From positions 421,587-485,586 of the forward strand of contig CAJNOI010000046.1 of the NCBI GenBank assembly GCA_905250115.1: 64,000 nucleotides of DNA. Reading direction: 5' to 3'. This document shows positions 12,601 to 26,042 of the stretch, one piece after another. Below the pieces are notes generated by a model, which worked only from the letters and a program-made list of their open reading frames with translations, made no database searches and was not told the origin of the DNA. A program made the position numbers and the translations under genes. How positions within the stretch are numbered: position 1 is the first letter of the stretch; each line of letters opens with the position of its first letter. The DNA comes from Adineta steineri (Eukaryota; Rotifera; Eurotatoria; Adinetida; Adinetidae).

Positions 12601-15600
12601 ATAATGAAAGGATAGAAACATATTTTATCTTATATTTGATATATATATATATAGTTTTTTTCTATGACACGATGCATTTTAGCACTTAAAACATGACAAT
12701 ATAAAATCTCGAAGGACTTTTAGTTTTGTTAAAAATTATGATCTCTGCAATGAACGTATTAAATTGCATACAATTAGATTTATATATATATAGAAAAAGC
12801 AATTTATCATTTAAGGAACCTTCTGCATAAGATAAGAAAAATCAAATCAAGATAATGATCAACATATGCAATGATGATCATGACTATGATAATGTTTATT
12901 CTATAACCCATATTTTTCTTTCTTGATTATAACGCTCAATATACATTCGACAGGAAATTACATACACAAACGTTGTTTATACATATACCAGTCAAAAATA
13001 ATACTTTCCTATATAAATTAACTTACTCATAGTATTAAACTAAATTTTTATTTAATAAATTTTGTTGACATCTGGAAGAAAAATAATTTTCAGAAATATC
13101 TCCGAAAAGAAATATTTATCGAATGAATTGTTTACCAACTATGGAAATAGAATAATATAGAAATCTATTTATTATTCTTCTATCAAAAATAGAGGAAACG
13201 GTTTTTTGTAATCTCGTCACGAATTATCTGGAAAAAAAACACAATATTCTCGTCTATGAACTTAAAACAATATTATTCAAATATCTAAGTCATCAGTTGT
13301 CATAAAAAAATAAAACTTTTGTTTATTTCATTTATAATTAAAATCTCTCTTATCAATGTTTATATTTTAAACTTATTTATTTTTTTATTATACATTGATT
13401 CATACATCTATCATGACATTAACATGCAGTAATTAGTGCACTTATGCTTGTATAAATAAACATGTCTTAGTAAAATAATTTATATATTTTTATAACATTT
13501 TAATTCATTTAATAGGAAACTTCTATTTATGGTTTTATGCATGACGTATATTAAAATAGTTCGTTTACGCGTAATAATATTAAGATATATAGTAAAAGAG
13601 AATGTTTTAATTTTATTAATATTCTTAATATATGCCATACTTGTTATTAGACACGTTCATATAAAAATCTCTTCATTTTTTCTTCTTCTATACTACTCAA
13701 ATGTTGTTCTATGTTATTAATTGATTAGATGATTTCTTTGATCAGTTATGTGCTCTTTTGCATTTTATCGATGGATCTTTTTTTTTTATAAGAAATTAAT
13801 ATAGATCTTATCATTAAATTAAACGTCACTGATAACTCAAGTCTCGATTTCTATACTATTCAAGAAACAGTGTAAATTAATAGTTTGACTGTATAAACAT
13901 TGCGAGTCTATTCAAGAATATTCTTGACTATAAATAACAGCGTGAACTCTTCCTGCTATTATTGGCAGTAAATGTCAAATAAATAAATACTATCATATTT
14001 TTCTAAATCTAATTTATACTTTTTTTTTGTTACTTTATTTGGCATTGTTCAAGAGATAAAATCGATCATGATTTATTTTATAATAATACATAATCAAATA
14101 AATTCTTAACTTAAAAAAAAAAAGAATTCAAAATAGAAACCAATTTATTGTACAAATAATTCTTTCTTATCTAATTCATAATTCATGTTTATTGTTTCGC
14201 TCCAATGCCTTCATAGATCATTGACATATAAAATAACTCTATTCATTTAAAATGTAAATTACTTTTTTATTCCTTTCATAGATATACATATATAATAATG
14301 AATTCTATTTATTTATTCATTCAAGTATATAGACAAAATTATCTAATATATATATATATTTAATCAGATTCTTTTTTGAGTCTTTTATTTCAAATTAATT
14401 CGATTGTTCATAAATTATATTTGATAATAAATATGTTTGAGTAAATGTTGTTAGTATTAAAACAAAATATTATTTTTGTTAGCATCATTAACAACATTTT
14501 CTTATATATATATGTAGACATGCGAACTCATATAAAACTATTTAATTCTGAATGATATCTGTAAAAATGACAAAGACATAAGAATGATGAAATTATGAGT
14601 ACTTAACAGAAGAATTTATTAATAAGAAAAGAACAACAGAAGAAGATCTTTTCGCAATAAAAGAGACTAATATATATTACATCGATCATTTTAGTAACAA
14701 TTGACGAAAAGAGTAAAGAAACGAAGTAGCAGAATATATATATTTGTATGACACAGTTCAAGGTTTATTGCAGAAACAAGGTCAACGATTACATATATTT
14801 AATTGAAAAAATATACAACTCGTGAAAATAAAAGGCAGATCTCGATAGTCCCTAATTACAATCTATATAGATGGACAGAGGGCGACAAAAAAAAGTAGGC
14901 TAAAGAAAAAAAAAAGTAATTATTCAGTGTGTGTGAACCTCAACATACAATATATTCACGTCCATCATACATACTATTTTTTCTCTCATGCTAATCTTTT
15001 CCGTAGCACTCAGACAGAAGTAACATTGTATGTTAGTAAAAGAAGGAGGAGGAAAAGCTCTTGCATCTTATTCATCATCTTCTTTTTCTTGCTTTCTTTT
15101 GCTTGTTCCTTCTTTATTTTACTTTTCCTTCTTTTTCTCTTTTATGTTCTTAAGAAAAACTCAACATATACAGGTCATATTGAACTTCATATTGATGTGA
15201 TCTATCCTTATGTTTGTATTTATATATAAATATATGTATGTATGTGCACTGATTAAGAAAATGACTAGTAGTAGTGACATTCATCTACAAAACTAATTTG
15301 GATCGCCATCGTCGTTCAACTCAATAATTGTTCCATTCCGTCGCCATCATCTTGCAAGGATTGCGTGTGTCCGGTCGTTTCTCATTATGTGAAAAAGAAA
15401 GAGAAAGAGAGAGAGAAAAAAAAGAGAACGACTGCCGCTACTAGTCTATGCAAAAAGAAACATAGAGAAGGCTACAGGACTTTTATTAGTATTGATATAC
15501 CCTGCAACATAACAACCAATCTGCTACAACTTCTGTTTCTCCAACTGGTCAATCATCCCATCGGCAAGAAAAGAGGCAAAAGAGAAGAAAAAAAAGAATA

Positions 15601-16331
15601 GGGGCAATGCCGATAAAAGACTTGCATCTAGTTGCCGCAATACATTCTTTTATTTTGTCTATAATGATAATGATACACTATAATTGCCTGTCGTCTACAA
15701 TGCAGGGATGACCGGATGGTGAATAGTTATGTATAAAAATCACCAAGACGCGTCAATCTGATCATTGGCCTTGCATCTCTATTTAAAACTTTATGAAAGA
15801 TTATATTAATATCAACTAAAAATGTCAATAATACAGTAAGTAGCACCTGTGTCTTGTAGGTTATATCCAATGTCTCGAATATTTTTTTTTCCTCCCTGAA
15901 GAAGAACGAGATAAGGCACATATTATTGTGAATGGTATGTATGATGTAATCTTGACGATGGAATAGCTATCAAGTCATATCAAGCTATGCTATGTTAAGC
16001 CTGTCACACTTGATCGATTGATTATTGTCTGCTGTCGCCTCAATAAAAAAAAAAGGGAAAAAGAAATCTTTAAATCCTTCTTTTTCCCTTGTCTATGATG
16101 CAATCAACTGTCACTTTTTACTAAAGATTACATGAGAACACTAGAAGATTAGCATGCAGCTTAGTTATCTGTAGTCGTTTCCTAATGTTTAGACATGAAC
16201 AAATGTACATATCTTTTTCTAATAATGATCAATCATTTATTTATTTATTTCCTATTTAATCAAAGATTTCTTCTTCTTCTAGTAATCAATGATTGTTATT
16301 CGATTCATTAATTTTTTGATTAATTAATTAT
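9663..16331. other. Long intergenic region (6.7 kb), no supported gene
   Basis: This is the longest gap in the window. It is AT-rich and full of TA and A/T runs. Its short frames (for example 10198-10401 minus, 13529-13720 plus, 14927-15229 plus) are hydrophobic chance translations of T-rich or A-rich DNA. CGCCCTCTGTC on the minus strand at about 14875-14885 matches a motif found upstream of two genes (see the regulatory entries). The strand break between the minus-strand gene at 9096-9662 and the plus-strand innexin makes this a shared upstream region. Confidence 0.55.
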
Positions 16332-18693
16332 TTGTATATGGATATACTCTGTTTAATACGTCGTTTACCTGAAATAGTTGCATACAATAAATTTGATGAT
16401 GATTTATTTGATCGTTTGAATTATTCACATACAGTAGCAATATTAATTGTATTCGCTATTATTGTTACTAATCGACAATTCAGTGATAATCAAATTAAAT
16501 GCTGGGTTTGTATTGTGTTTTTCTTTCAGTACAAAAAAAAATTAATATTTTTTGTTCTTTTTAAAGGTTCCTGCTCAATTTACTGGTGGCTATGAACAAT
16601 ATGTTAATCAAATATGTTTTATAACAAATACATATTCATTTGATATGCATGAAACTTTACCAGATGATTATTCACAACGTCATGATCATGAACTTAAATA
16701 TTATCAATGGACACCATTTATTCTTCTATTAATGGCTATTCTATTTTATATTCCACATAAATTTTGGCGTGGTTTAAGTCTTCGTAGTGGTGTAGATTTA
16801 ACAGATTTAATCGAAGCAGCACAAACATATCGTTCATCAAATATACGACATGATGATAAAATAAAATTACTTGCATATTTAACAAATTGGATAGATGGTT
16901 ATTGTTCCAATACATATCGTTTAACGACACTTTATTCAAGAAAATCTCCGCGAACACGAATAGCTAAATTAATTCGTATTGTACGTCGTTTTATTTTTCC
17001 TATGGGTAGATATACTGGCAATTATTTAATAAGAAGTTATTTACTCATTAAATTTCTTTATTTATTTAATTCAATTGGACAAATTTTCTTATTAAATGTA
17101 TTATTAGGAAGAAATTATTGGTTTTATGGTATTGAACTTATCTATCGATATTGGACACAAAATATTGGTCTACTAACTGCAGGAAATGAATATTTTCCTA
17201 AAGTGGTATGTTTTAATTAATATTTTATAAAAGAATAAATATTTATGTTCCATGATATTTTAAACAAAGAAGATAGATAAGCTTTAAAAGAAAGTTTTCT
17301 TTTTTTTTTGGTAAAAGTCATATATCTATGCTATTATGTTCTATAATAAGAAGGGAAATATGATTATCTGATGCACGAAGGTTTAAAAAAAAATTAGTTT
17401 TTATGTACGCTTTACTAAGCAGAACAATACAATAAAGGAAAGGTTAATTGAGGAAAAGGCTTTTGAATCGAACAACGGAAAAGATGTCAATTCTAAGCAT
17501 GCTTCAATGCATAGAATTATTTCATCTCTAAACTAATTTCTTTTTTTTCCTTCTCTATTCAGGTTTTATGTGATTTTACTATTCGTGAACCAAATCATCC
17601 AAAAGAATCTCATCGTTATACAGTTCAATGTGTATTACCATTTAATTTATTTAATCAACAAATATTTACATATCTATATTTTTGGTTAGCAATACTTTCT
17701 TGTTTTAATCTTGTATCTATTTTCATTTGGTGTTATCGTTTGAAATCCTCTCGTAATTTTCATTATCTTGAACGACGTCTTAAGTTTCATTTTTTACTAA
17801 ATGAAAATCCTAAAATAACAGATGATTTAAAACGTCAATTTGTTTATAAATATTTACAAGGTGATGGAACATTTATGTTACATTTAGTTACATCGAATGT
17901 TAGTGATTATGTTTGTAGAAAAATTTTATTAGAACTTTACAATGTATTTCAAGACTCACTAGATAAACATACAATTGGTCGTGAACCTTTATTTAAACCA
18001 ATATCAATGGAGAAATTTGATGATGATGATAATACGAGAGAAGATGAAAATAAAAAACAAAATGATGACAATGAAAATGATGAAAATACAAATCAAACAA
18101 TTGTAAGTGATATTCCACCAATACCTAATCCTCGACATGGAAAAGTATTTATTGAATCAAATACAAATTCGAAATTACAATTAGATCAAACAGATAGTGA
18201 ACCAACGGAATCAAAACAAACTGATTCTTCTTCTATTTTGTTGAATACTACTAATGGACAAATACGTTTACGTAGTTCCATAACACCACTATTAAAAGAT
18301 ATTCGTCGCACATCGGAAATACAACCTGATTCTACAGCGACAACACCTCGTTATAAAAATGTAGACTTTCATCTAGAGTCAGATACAACACTATTATCAA
18401 CATTATCTTCTCCTTCGGTACCATCTCATTCTCCTCCTCTTCCTCCTCCTCCTCCGCCACCTCCATTTCCTGTTCTATTTCAATCGAGTATAAAAGGTCC
18501 ATCACCTTATGCAACTACATATTTAACAGCTAGAAAAAGAAGTGAACATGAATTACCTTATATTGATGATAGTATTTCAAGTGGTTCTACGTCGACTCGA
18601 TTAACTAGTATGAATGTTGTTCGAGAACCAGACAAACCAAAAACACTACTCAAACCATCTAATGTTTTCTTTCGACGAAGTCATGATGTATAA
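16332..18693 (+). CDS. Innexin (gap-junction / hemichannel subunit)
   Basis: Exons 16332-16505, 16567-17205, 17563-18693; 647 residues. Innexin hallmarks are FDDDLFDRLNYSHTVAIL at the start, extracellular loop 1 with KCWVPAQFTGGYEQYVNQIC, TM2 with YYQWTPFILLLMAILFYIPH (the YYQWV-type signature), and loop 2 with VVLCDFTIREPNHPKESHRY and YTVQCVLPFNLFNQQIF before TM4. Two Cys occur in each extracellular loop, as the family needs. The cytoplasmic tail (about residues 350-647) is long, acidic then Pro-rich with an eight-Pro run, and carries no known domain. Innexins form hexameric or octameric channels between animal cells. MYMD or Met3 could be the start. Intron 2 (357 bases) is longer than intron 1 (61). 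Confidence 0.95.
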
Positions 18694-19830
18694 TTTTTTG
18701 TTTGTTTGTTCTTTTTAATTTTTCAGCAATTTTGTTGTATGTATACAGTGATAATTGTTGTTGTTTACTATTTTTTTATGAAACTAAGCCAGATAAATCA
18801 GGTAGACGACATGGTTTAACATTGTCTATCATTTATTTCTTTGCTTTTGAAATACATGATTTCATACATACATACATGCATATATATATATATATAATCA
18901 TATCTATCAAAGATAATCTAATTATGCATTATTTTATATTATTAATGCAGATTATAGGCAATATAGAATTGTTTTGATTTGATCAAATACTTGACAATAA
19001 TATATTTTTGAGATTAGTTATTAATCATAAAAAATCGAAAAGTTTTTTCGTTACAAATGAATTCTAACAACAAATGAGAAACTGCTGATATTATGATCTT
19101 TTTCGTATCATTATTATCCCGCACATAGAAAAAACAGAAATTTGCGCAACATATATATGTACAATCTCTATCTGTATGATTTGATTCAATTACATATGAA
19201 GTGGCTATGTCAAGTATCATTTAGACTCAACTACGACTGACTTTTATCAATATTCTTCAATTAGATATAGTTCAAGAGAGAACAATTAATCAAATTATTA
19301 TTGATCTTTCTGATGATGAACGCCATAGTTGTCTGTATAGTTACGACAACATTTTCATACTAGTTTATGATTGTCATTTCGTAATCTTCTTACAAACTGG
19401 TAGTTATTAAAATGTAAGAAACTTTGAAACGATTTAAGAGGAAATATTTTTCTAAGAATAAAAAAAATCATGCTGATAGTATCACATTTTATTTTTTAAT
19501 TTGATTATGACTCATTGCCACTATGTCTTTTATACAATAAGTATCTAATGTCTTTGATAATTTGCTAATTTTTCTATTCAAGTTCGTCAACGATATTAAT
19601 TATGTGAACTCTGATGGGATAATGTTATTGTTTGTTACAATTAATATTTATTAACCTTTATTTTTTTTCAGAATATTGTTAATGCCAAATAAGATACTAA
19701 GAAACTCGTTTCGGAATAGTATGCTCATTTACTATTAGCGAACTGTATCGTCTAGATACATATATTATAGTAATATGATATCCGATCATGGATATTATTT
19801 TTAGCATTAGGAATAAATTGTACACAACAA
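18694..19830. other. Intergenic spacer
   Basis: AT-rich sequence with no supported gene, only scattered short frames. Confidence 0.5.
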
Positions 19831-20238
19831 ATGGGCATTATAAAAAGAGAAAATAACCTATTTAATTGTATATTAAATATACTAACTATTTTTTCTCAAC
19901 TGATACTTTTGAATCACACTCACCTTTTTCTTCGCCGAAAAGGTAAGTTCATCAGGGCCGAAGAGTCATTTTTATCCTTTTTTAATAAATATCTCTCTCA
20001 AACATCATGTTATACAGCTGAAAATTTCAACCAATTTGGATGCATCTGGATTGAAATCGGTTTTCACAGAAGGGGAGATATTTATCTGTATCAAAACATA
20101 GTAGGTAAATCATTTAATGCACTCAATGAAATATGGAATGATTATATATATTTAATAATGAAAATATGGTTTGTAAAATCAAACAGACAACTATTTATAT
20201 ATGATCGAAATCTTCCAGGAATAAAAATAAAAAAGTAA
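19831..20238 (+). CDS. Uncertain 135-residue frame
   Basis: A frame with a hydrophobic start (FNCILNILTIFSQLILL) and an aromatic-rich remainder. A GTAAGT donor-like site follows the codons for FLRRK, so only the first part might be an exon. There is no recognised domain. It ends 41 bases before the stop of the convergent F-box gene. It could be a chance frame. Confidence 0.2.
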   Translation: MGIIKRENNLFNCILNILTIFSQLILLNHTHLFLRRKGKFIRAEESFLSFFNKYLSQTSCYTAENFNQFGCIWIEIGFHRRGDIYLYQNIVGKSFNALNEIWNDYIYLIMKIWFVKSNRQLFIYDRNLPGIKIKK

Positions 20239-20278
20239 CTGTAACAATAGGTTAATAAAAGTTGTTATAATTCATTAT

Positions 20279-22349
20279 TTAATTTTTTAACCATGTTTTT
20301 ACTATAATAAAACCACTTGCTGCATTATTTTCACATATTGTTTCATTTGTATCCAACATTCTAATCCAATTCAATACTAAATCGGCAGTTTGTTTTATTG
20401 GTAATATAACTTCCACAAAACGTAAATATTTAAATCTTTGTAAAACATATTTTACTTCTTCACACTCATCAGAATTCCGTAAGTGTTGATTTAATTTATT
20501 AGTAATTGTCATATAAAATTCTTTAACATTTGGAAAATATTCAGATAAATGAATCAAATTAATTACACTACACAAAGAAGTAGTCAATTTTAATCGAGTA
20601 ATCGATAATATCGGCTTCATGCGAGTATTTTTGCTTATGATTGTATCATCTAAATTCGGTAGTGTAAGTGATATTACTTTAGGTAAATAATTAAGTAATT
20701 CACAGCATGAAGAAAATGAATAATTAGAAAGTGATAGAGAACGTAAATGATTTGAACATGTACTTATACTGGAAGGTAAAAGAAGTTGTCCATTAATTTT
20801 GAGATAAGTTAAATAAGGAAATCTAGTAAATAGTTTTGTTATTAATAACTTTGACGAATAATAATAATCAATACTGGAATCTAAAGAAAGATTTTTAATA
20901 TATAAATATGATGGAGGAGTTGTCGCTGTAATTATTTGTTCAATCATATCAGTTGTTGTCGATAAAGAAGAATCTGTAATAGGTAATGTATAAATTGATA
21001 CATGTTGAGAAGTTATAGAAAAACATTGAATTGTAATATTCTTTTGTAACCAATATGAACTAGAATATGTTGTTGCCAGTAAAGAATTAAGACTCACATC
21101 TAAAGTAAAATTATTCAAGTTTTTATTTATTAAACTAGAAAAGTTTTTATTGTCAATTTTTATGAATCTTCACCGTTCTATGATACGGGTGTGGGTACAT
21201 CTAATCATACTGCAACCTACATCCTAATATTTAAAAATGTAAATAATTTGTCTTACCATTAGTTTTATCCACTTGAAACATAGCTGAGTTCGACACTCGT
21301 CTGGAAAGAGGCGACGGAAGTCCATTAATTTCAATATATAATTCAAAATGTATCGAACGATTATCATTTCGTTGTAAAGCTTGTTCCCATAATGACCCAT
21401 TAGCATATGGAAAATATTTATTTTTATAAATATCTTTTGTTATATCAAATTGAGGATCGAACTGGAATGTAATATCAAGTGTAAATTTAACATGTACTAA
21501 TTGATAAATATTTTGAATTATTTTCATTATTATTTCACTTGATATAACATTATCGTGTGAAGTTAATTCTTTTTCTTTAATAGAAAGATTAAATTTCGTT
21601 AAAGAAGGTATTTTCCACCAAAGTTGTTCATATGAATATGTATCATTATTAGAAAGAGAATTACAACCAATTGTAATATTTAACTGTTCAATATTTGAAA
21701 AATTATCAAATATAATTAATAAATCATTGAGACATTTAACAGATATTGTTAAATGACGAATATTTAAACATTTATGATTGATTGATTGAAGACTAAATCG
21801 AGTTTGATTTAAATTTAATATTAAACTTTGGAATGAATTTGATACCGAAAATAATTTTCCACATAAAAATTCATCAAATTGTACTGGTAATGTTGATATA
21901 CGGTTATCTGCAATATCAATATTCAATTGACTTAAACAATTCATTGTATTAAAACGCCATGATAGATTTTCTAATGTTTCAATATCAATTTGATTAAAAA
22001 CAAGTTCACGAAGTAATGGAAATTGCCGATCGATTTTATCAAATTTTTGTTCGAAAATTTTTCCTGTATTTAACATTCCACAATTATTTATATATAAATA
22101 ATGAACATTTGGTGATAAATGTGGTAAATAATCGTTCATTAAATGATAAAAATCTTTATAAGATAAATGTGATAGAAAAATTCTTTCACGATATGAAATT
22201 ATAGTTTTATTTAAACGTTTATTTAAATTTAATAAACTATCAAGAATATTAACTTGAGATAGATAACTACAAATTGATAATAAAATTTCATCGGGTAAAT
22301 CTTCAAAACAACATGGATTAAATGGATAATTATGAATTGTAGTAGACAT
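20279..22349 (-). CDS. F-box / LRR-like protein, two exons
   Basis: Exon 1 22349-21257, exon 2 21099-20279; 637 residues. The two frames join in phase across an intron (21100-21256, GTAAGA donor, TTTACTTTAG acceptor). The N-terminus has an F-box: FEDLPDEILLSICSYL, followed by LLNLNKRLNKTI. The rest has degenerate leucine-rich segments (FPLLRELVFNQID, FSNIEQLNITIG, LRSLSLSNYSF, YLPKVISLTLPNLDD). F-box proteins of this layout are numerous in bdelloids and are expected to link a variable LRR-like substrate arm to an SCF ubiquitin ligase; the substrate is unknown. The intron carries a telomere-like motif, GGGTGTGGGTA, at about 21187-21197. A related fragment without the F-box lies at 62274-62948. 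Confidence 0.8.
21187..21197 (+). repeat. Single telomere-like motif in F-box gene intron
   Basis: GGGTGTGGGTA matches the G-rich arm of the hairpin elements elsewhere, but no good complementary arm is visible nearby. It may be a half element or a decayed hairpin. Confidence 0.4.
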
Positions 22350-22743
22350 TGTTGATCCAAAAACAATAATTAATATAAAATATATAATATCGATTAAATC
22401 TTTATATTATTCTCAACTCGGAAATTCCTTAAATTTTACTACGAGTTCTCTTCCACTTTTGACATTTGTAATACAAACATCCAACAAACTTTTGCATCGA
22501 TAGATGCCACTCACTAGCTGAATAATGATAATATTTCATTACCATAAAGTCATTTATTTTGTTCATTGAACTCTTTTGTTTTTATTTAAAATTTGTGTTC
22601 ATTTTTGTCATTTACAATATTTATAAGATAATCTATCAAGCATGAAATGGTACTACATTCTATTTTTTGTATCAAAATGAATACATATTATTTAATTCGA
22701 CTTTTATGAGAAAACTATACACGAACGAAAATATATAATTTGA
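22350..22743. other. Spacer between two minus-strand genes
   Basis: 394 bases of AT-rich sequence, probably the F-box gene promoter plus the 3' flank region of the neighbour. No gene is seen. Confidence 0.45.
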
Positions 22744-23154
22744 TCATTTCTTATTTTCGTTCTTTGATTTTAATAATTCTTGTTCACTTTTGATTCTTTT
22801 TGGAGATAGTTGTTTCATTTCATTTTTCGATGATACTGTACTATTATATTGTAATTGATACATTTGATAGAATAGTTTTGATGCTTCACTCAATATCAAT
22901 TCATCATTATTTCGTTGTAAAATTTCATTAATAATAAAACGAAGTTCATCCCATGTTATTCGATCATGATTATTATTTTTAGCATGAAGATAAAAATATT
23001 CTTCAAATAATTTTTTTATTGCATGTTCATCATTACTTTTAAGAATATTATTAATAAATGAACGATTTTTATGTGAATTTGTAATCAGTTTTTCTTTTTC
23101 ATTCTCGAATATTTGTTCATTACTAGAAATATTTTCATTCGATTTCTTTAACAT
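22744..23154 (-). CDS. Small charged helical protein, unknown
   Basis: 136 residues, Lys/Glu/Asn-rich, predicted mostly helical. The central part (IKKLFEEYFYLHAKNNNHDR then ITWDELRFIINEIL) has the helix-loop-helix spacing of a degenerate EF-hand (N/D-rich loop, then I-x-x-D-E-L), but I do not see a canonical 12-residue calcium loop. The frame is clean and has its own ATG. The family is not recognised. It lies upstream of the HAUS6-like gene on the same strand orientation and downstream of the F-box gene. Confidence 0.45.
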   Translation of the reverse strand: MLKKSNENISSNEQIFENEKEKLITNSHKNRSFINNILKSNDEHAIKKLFEEYFYLHAKNNNHDRITWDELRFIINEILQRNNDELILSEASKLFYQMYQLQYNSTVSSKNEMKQLSPKRIKSEQELLKSKNENKK

Positions 23155-23612
23155 AAATTATTTTATGATTTTGTAAGAAAATAGGAAATAAACGGAAACT
23201 ATTCTGCGCCTTTTTCTTCTGTTTAATTTATTAGCTTAAATTCTTTGTTGGAAATTTTTTAACAAGTTTGAGTTTGGTGTATGTCTAGTTATATCTTAAG
23301 AATCTTTCGAATGATTATAAATATTTCTCTGTATCATTGAAATCATAATATACATTTTTATTTTGATAAACTATTGTCAAAAGTAACATTTATTTATTTA
23401 TAATTGTAGAGATAGAAAAATAAGAGATCACATATCAAAAGAATAGAAGATAAATCATTGTCGTTATCGGACTTAAGAGATTTGTTGATTAGAAAAATAG
23501 TGCAGAGTTTTGACTAGAGGTAAAAAAATAAGGAAGAAAGTTGAATCTGACATGATATCTGAGTGAGAAAAAGAAATGTATACAATATATGAAAATATTC
23601 TTCAGTTTAATT
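23155..23612. other. Spacer downstream of the HAUS6-like gene
   Basis: AT-rich with no coding signal. It lies between the start of the small charged protein gene and the stop of the HAUS6-like gene. Confidence 0.45.
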
Positions 23613-25817
23613 TTAATAAGGATCAATTGTATCAATTTGTTCGAGTAATTTAGGCATGATAGGTTCTTGTCTAAATATATGATAAAATAAATATGAAATA
23701 ATACGCATTAAAAGTTCTTACTGTGCAAGAGGTACAGACATAATAGGAGAAATAAATTTAGTATCATCATCAAGCTTGTCAAATTGAATATTATTGATCT
23801 GTTGTTGAATGGGTATGACATTTTCTTTTTCGAAATAATCTTCTTCTTCCATTTTATCATCCATATTAACTGCAGCTACATTTGTTTCTACAGTTGTTTT
23901 TCGTCGAGAACGATTCATAAAACTTTCTGAATCCATTTTACATTCTTGTTCAAGTGTAAGAAATGATTCATCCTCATCTGCTATTGTTGTTGTTGTTGTT
24001 GTTATTGGCATTGAAACTGGTTCACTAAGTAAAAGACATTCAAGTCCTTTTAACATTCCGTCATCAGTAGCTGTTGATAATGGTGCTAAGACTGATTTTT
24101 GACAACGAATAATTGTTGTATCATTATTCATAGAATCACTATTTGAATCATCAGCACTTATTGTTGCAATTGTATTACAACAAGTAACAAATGAATTTGG
24201 TGTTTGTTTACTCATTTGATCACGAAATGTTTCTCTTGCTTGTTGTCCACAATCAACTGATAGATAAAATTTTGTTGCAATATGATCAAATGGTGTTTTT
24301 TGTTCTTGCTGATCATTATAACAACGATTTATATGTTTAGGTAAATGTTCTAAATGATCTAATGTTTTATGTAATTGTTCAGTTCGTTCATTTGTTGTAT
24401 GCATTTGTTCAAGTGCTAATTTTAATTTTGCAAAATTTTCATCAGATAATGAATGAGAAGCAAGACGTTTTTCAAGACATATATTTGCTGCTTGCATAAA
24501 TTCACTAAGAGTAATATTTGCAGAAGTAGATGATGATGATGGTGTTTCACTAAATTTTGGATATAGACGACTTATTCGACTTGAAACTACAAAAAAATTA
24601 AATTATTCTAATTAATTTATATTTTTTAATAGAATAATTTACTATTTTCTTGTTTATTAACAATATCATGTATCTGTTGACATGTATTTGGTATTAAACC
24701 AATATCAACACCCATTGATGGTAATGATGTTGATAAACCATGTTTAGTAAACCATTCTAATTTATTATAAATATCTGAATTTATTTTTGTATGAAGATCC
24801 CGAACTAAGTTTGAAAAAAATTCAAATTGATTTTCATCAATAATTTGTGATTGATCAAATGAACCTAAAAAGATATAAAGATTCATTCAAGAGCGTATGT
24901 AGAAAAGATATTCTTTCTTACCATCAATAATTTCTGTTTTTTGTCTAATTTTTTCTAAATAATCAATCAGTTTATAGATACGTTCATCTAATTCATTTTT
25001 AGTTTTCTCATGTTCAATACGTTCACGTTTTTCATTTGCTATTTTACTAAAAAACATCATATAATGTCGTTGCGTATCAGCTTTAATCATACGAATTTGT
25101 CGTTTCGAACGTTCTTTTGTTAAATCCATATTTTGAAAATTTTCATTTGTTAAAAAACGTTCTTGAATATCGAATGGTTCTAAACGTCGTATTAAACATA
25201 ATTGAGATAAATAAAATAAACAAATAAAATAACGTGGTGAACATGATGGAACAGGAATTAATTGTGGCCATGGATATTGTTGATAATTATCAGACTAAAA
25301 TAACAATATTTCTTTTATTATTTATTGAATAATATTTTCTAACCAAGGTTTTAAAATGTTGTTTAACAATTCGATTAAATTCTTGTTGTTTATCAATAGC
25401 CATTGGTGGAAAACAATGTGTTGTATCACGTAAATATTGAGCTTGTTGTATATCATTTAAATACGTTAAGAGAAGAAAATGTGTAGTAAGACGAATAAGT
25501 TCAGTTGAATTTGATAATTCATCAATTGATATCTGTTGTTGTTGTTGTCCAGTACGATAACGACTAAATATTGATGAACATTCAATACCAAGTAAAAGTA
25601 AATTGGAATAAAGAAAACGTATTGTTAAAGAATTTTCATCAAGACCATATGTGTCCCAAATAGCACCATTATTTGATGGCAAAATTTGTGTAGCTGGTGA
25701 ACGACGTGGTGATGCTTTCGGTGTACTAAATCGAACAAGACCACGTTGATGAGATGTTGGAGTTTGTTGAGGACGTACACGATTACGATTTGGTGTTGGT
25801 ATAGGTGGACGTTGCAT
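23613..25817 (-). CDS. HAUS6: HAUS6-like augmin complex subunit
   Basis: Exons 25817-25344, 25294-24922, 24864-24643, 24586-23722, 23670-23613; 663 residues. After a basic Pro/Arg-rich start, the region around residues 55-260 follows the HAUS6 N-terminal pattern: hydrophobic helix LTIRFLYSNLLLLGIE, then HCFPPMAIDKQQEFNRIVKQ (compare the FCWPP...EFRK block), CSPRYFICLFYLSQLCLIRR, then a long coiled coil with MDLTKERSKRQIRMIKADTQ. The C-terminal half is disordered and Ser/Asp-rich, as in animal HAUS6. Augmin recruits gamma-tubulin to spindle microtubules. The name rests on pattern similarity judged by eye; another microtubule coiled-coil protein is possible. The gene shares a 225-base divergent promoter with the transporter at 26043. 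Confidence 0.6.
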
Positions 25818-26042
25818 TTTATTTTTCTATACTATTCTATGAGCAGTAATAGAGATGACTGAGAATTGTGAATGGATAATGAACAAGAAATATTTCCATA
25901 AAATACCCATACGGATGCAATCATAATGATTGGCTACTTCGAATAAATAATCATAATTGTTCTTTAAGAACATTTTTATTTTTTTGATATTTGTTTTTTT
26001 GTATCGGTAAAGAAAAAAACACAATTTGATTCTGTACTGACG
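25818..26042. promoter_or_regulatory. Short divergent promoter region
   Basis: Only 225 bases separate the start codons of the HAUS6-like gene (minus) and the CDF transporter (plus). Both promoters must lie here or within the first exons. Confidence 0.5.

Noticed and set aside
14927-15229. Plus-strand 100-residue hydrophobic frame
   Set aside because: It is a translation of CTTTTTC-rich DNA (runs of Phe/Leu) with no domain, no splice context and no neighbour support.
20279-21118. Treating the F-box gene's second frame as a separate gene
   Set aside because: Its ATG lies in the intron's acceptor region, and the donor and acceptor join it in phase to the F-box exon, giving a family-typical length.
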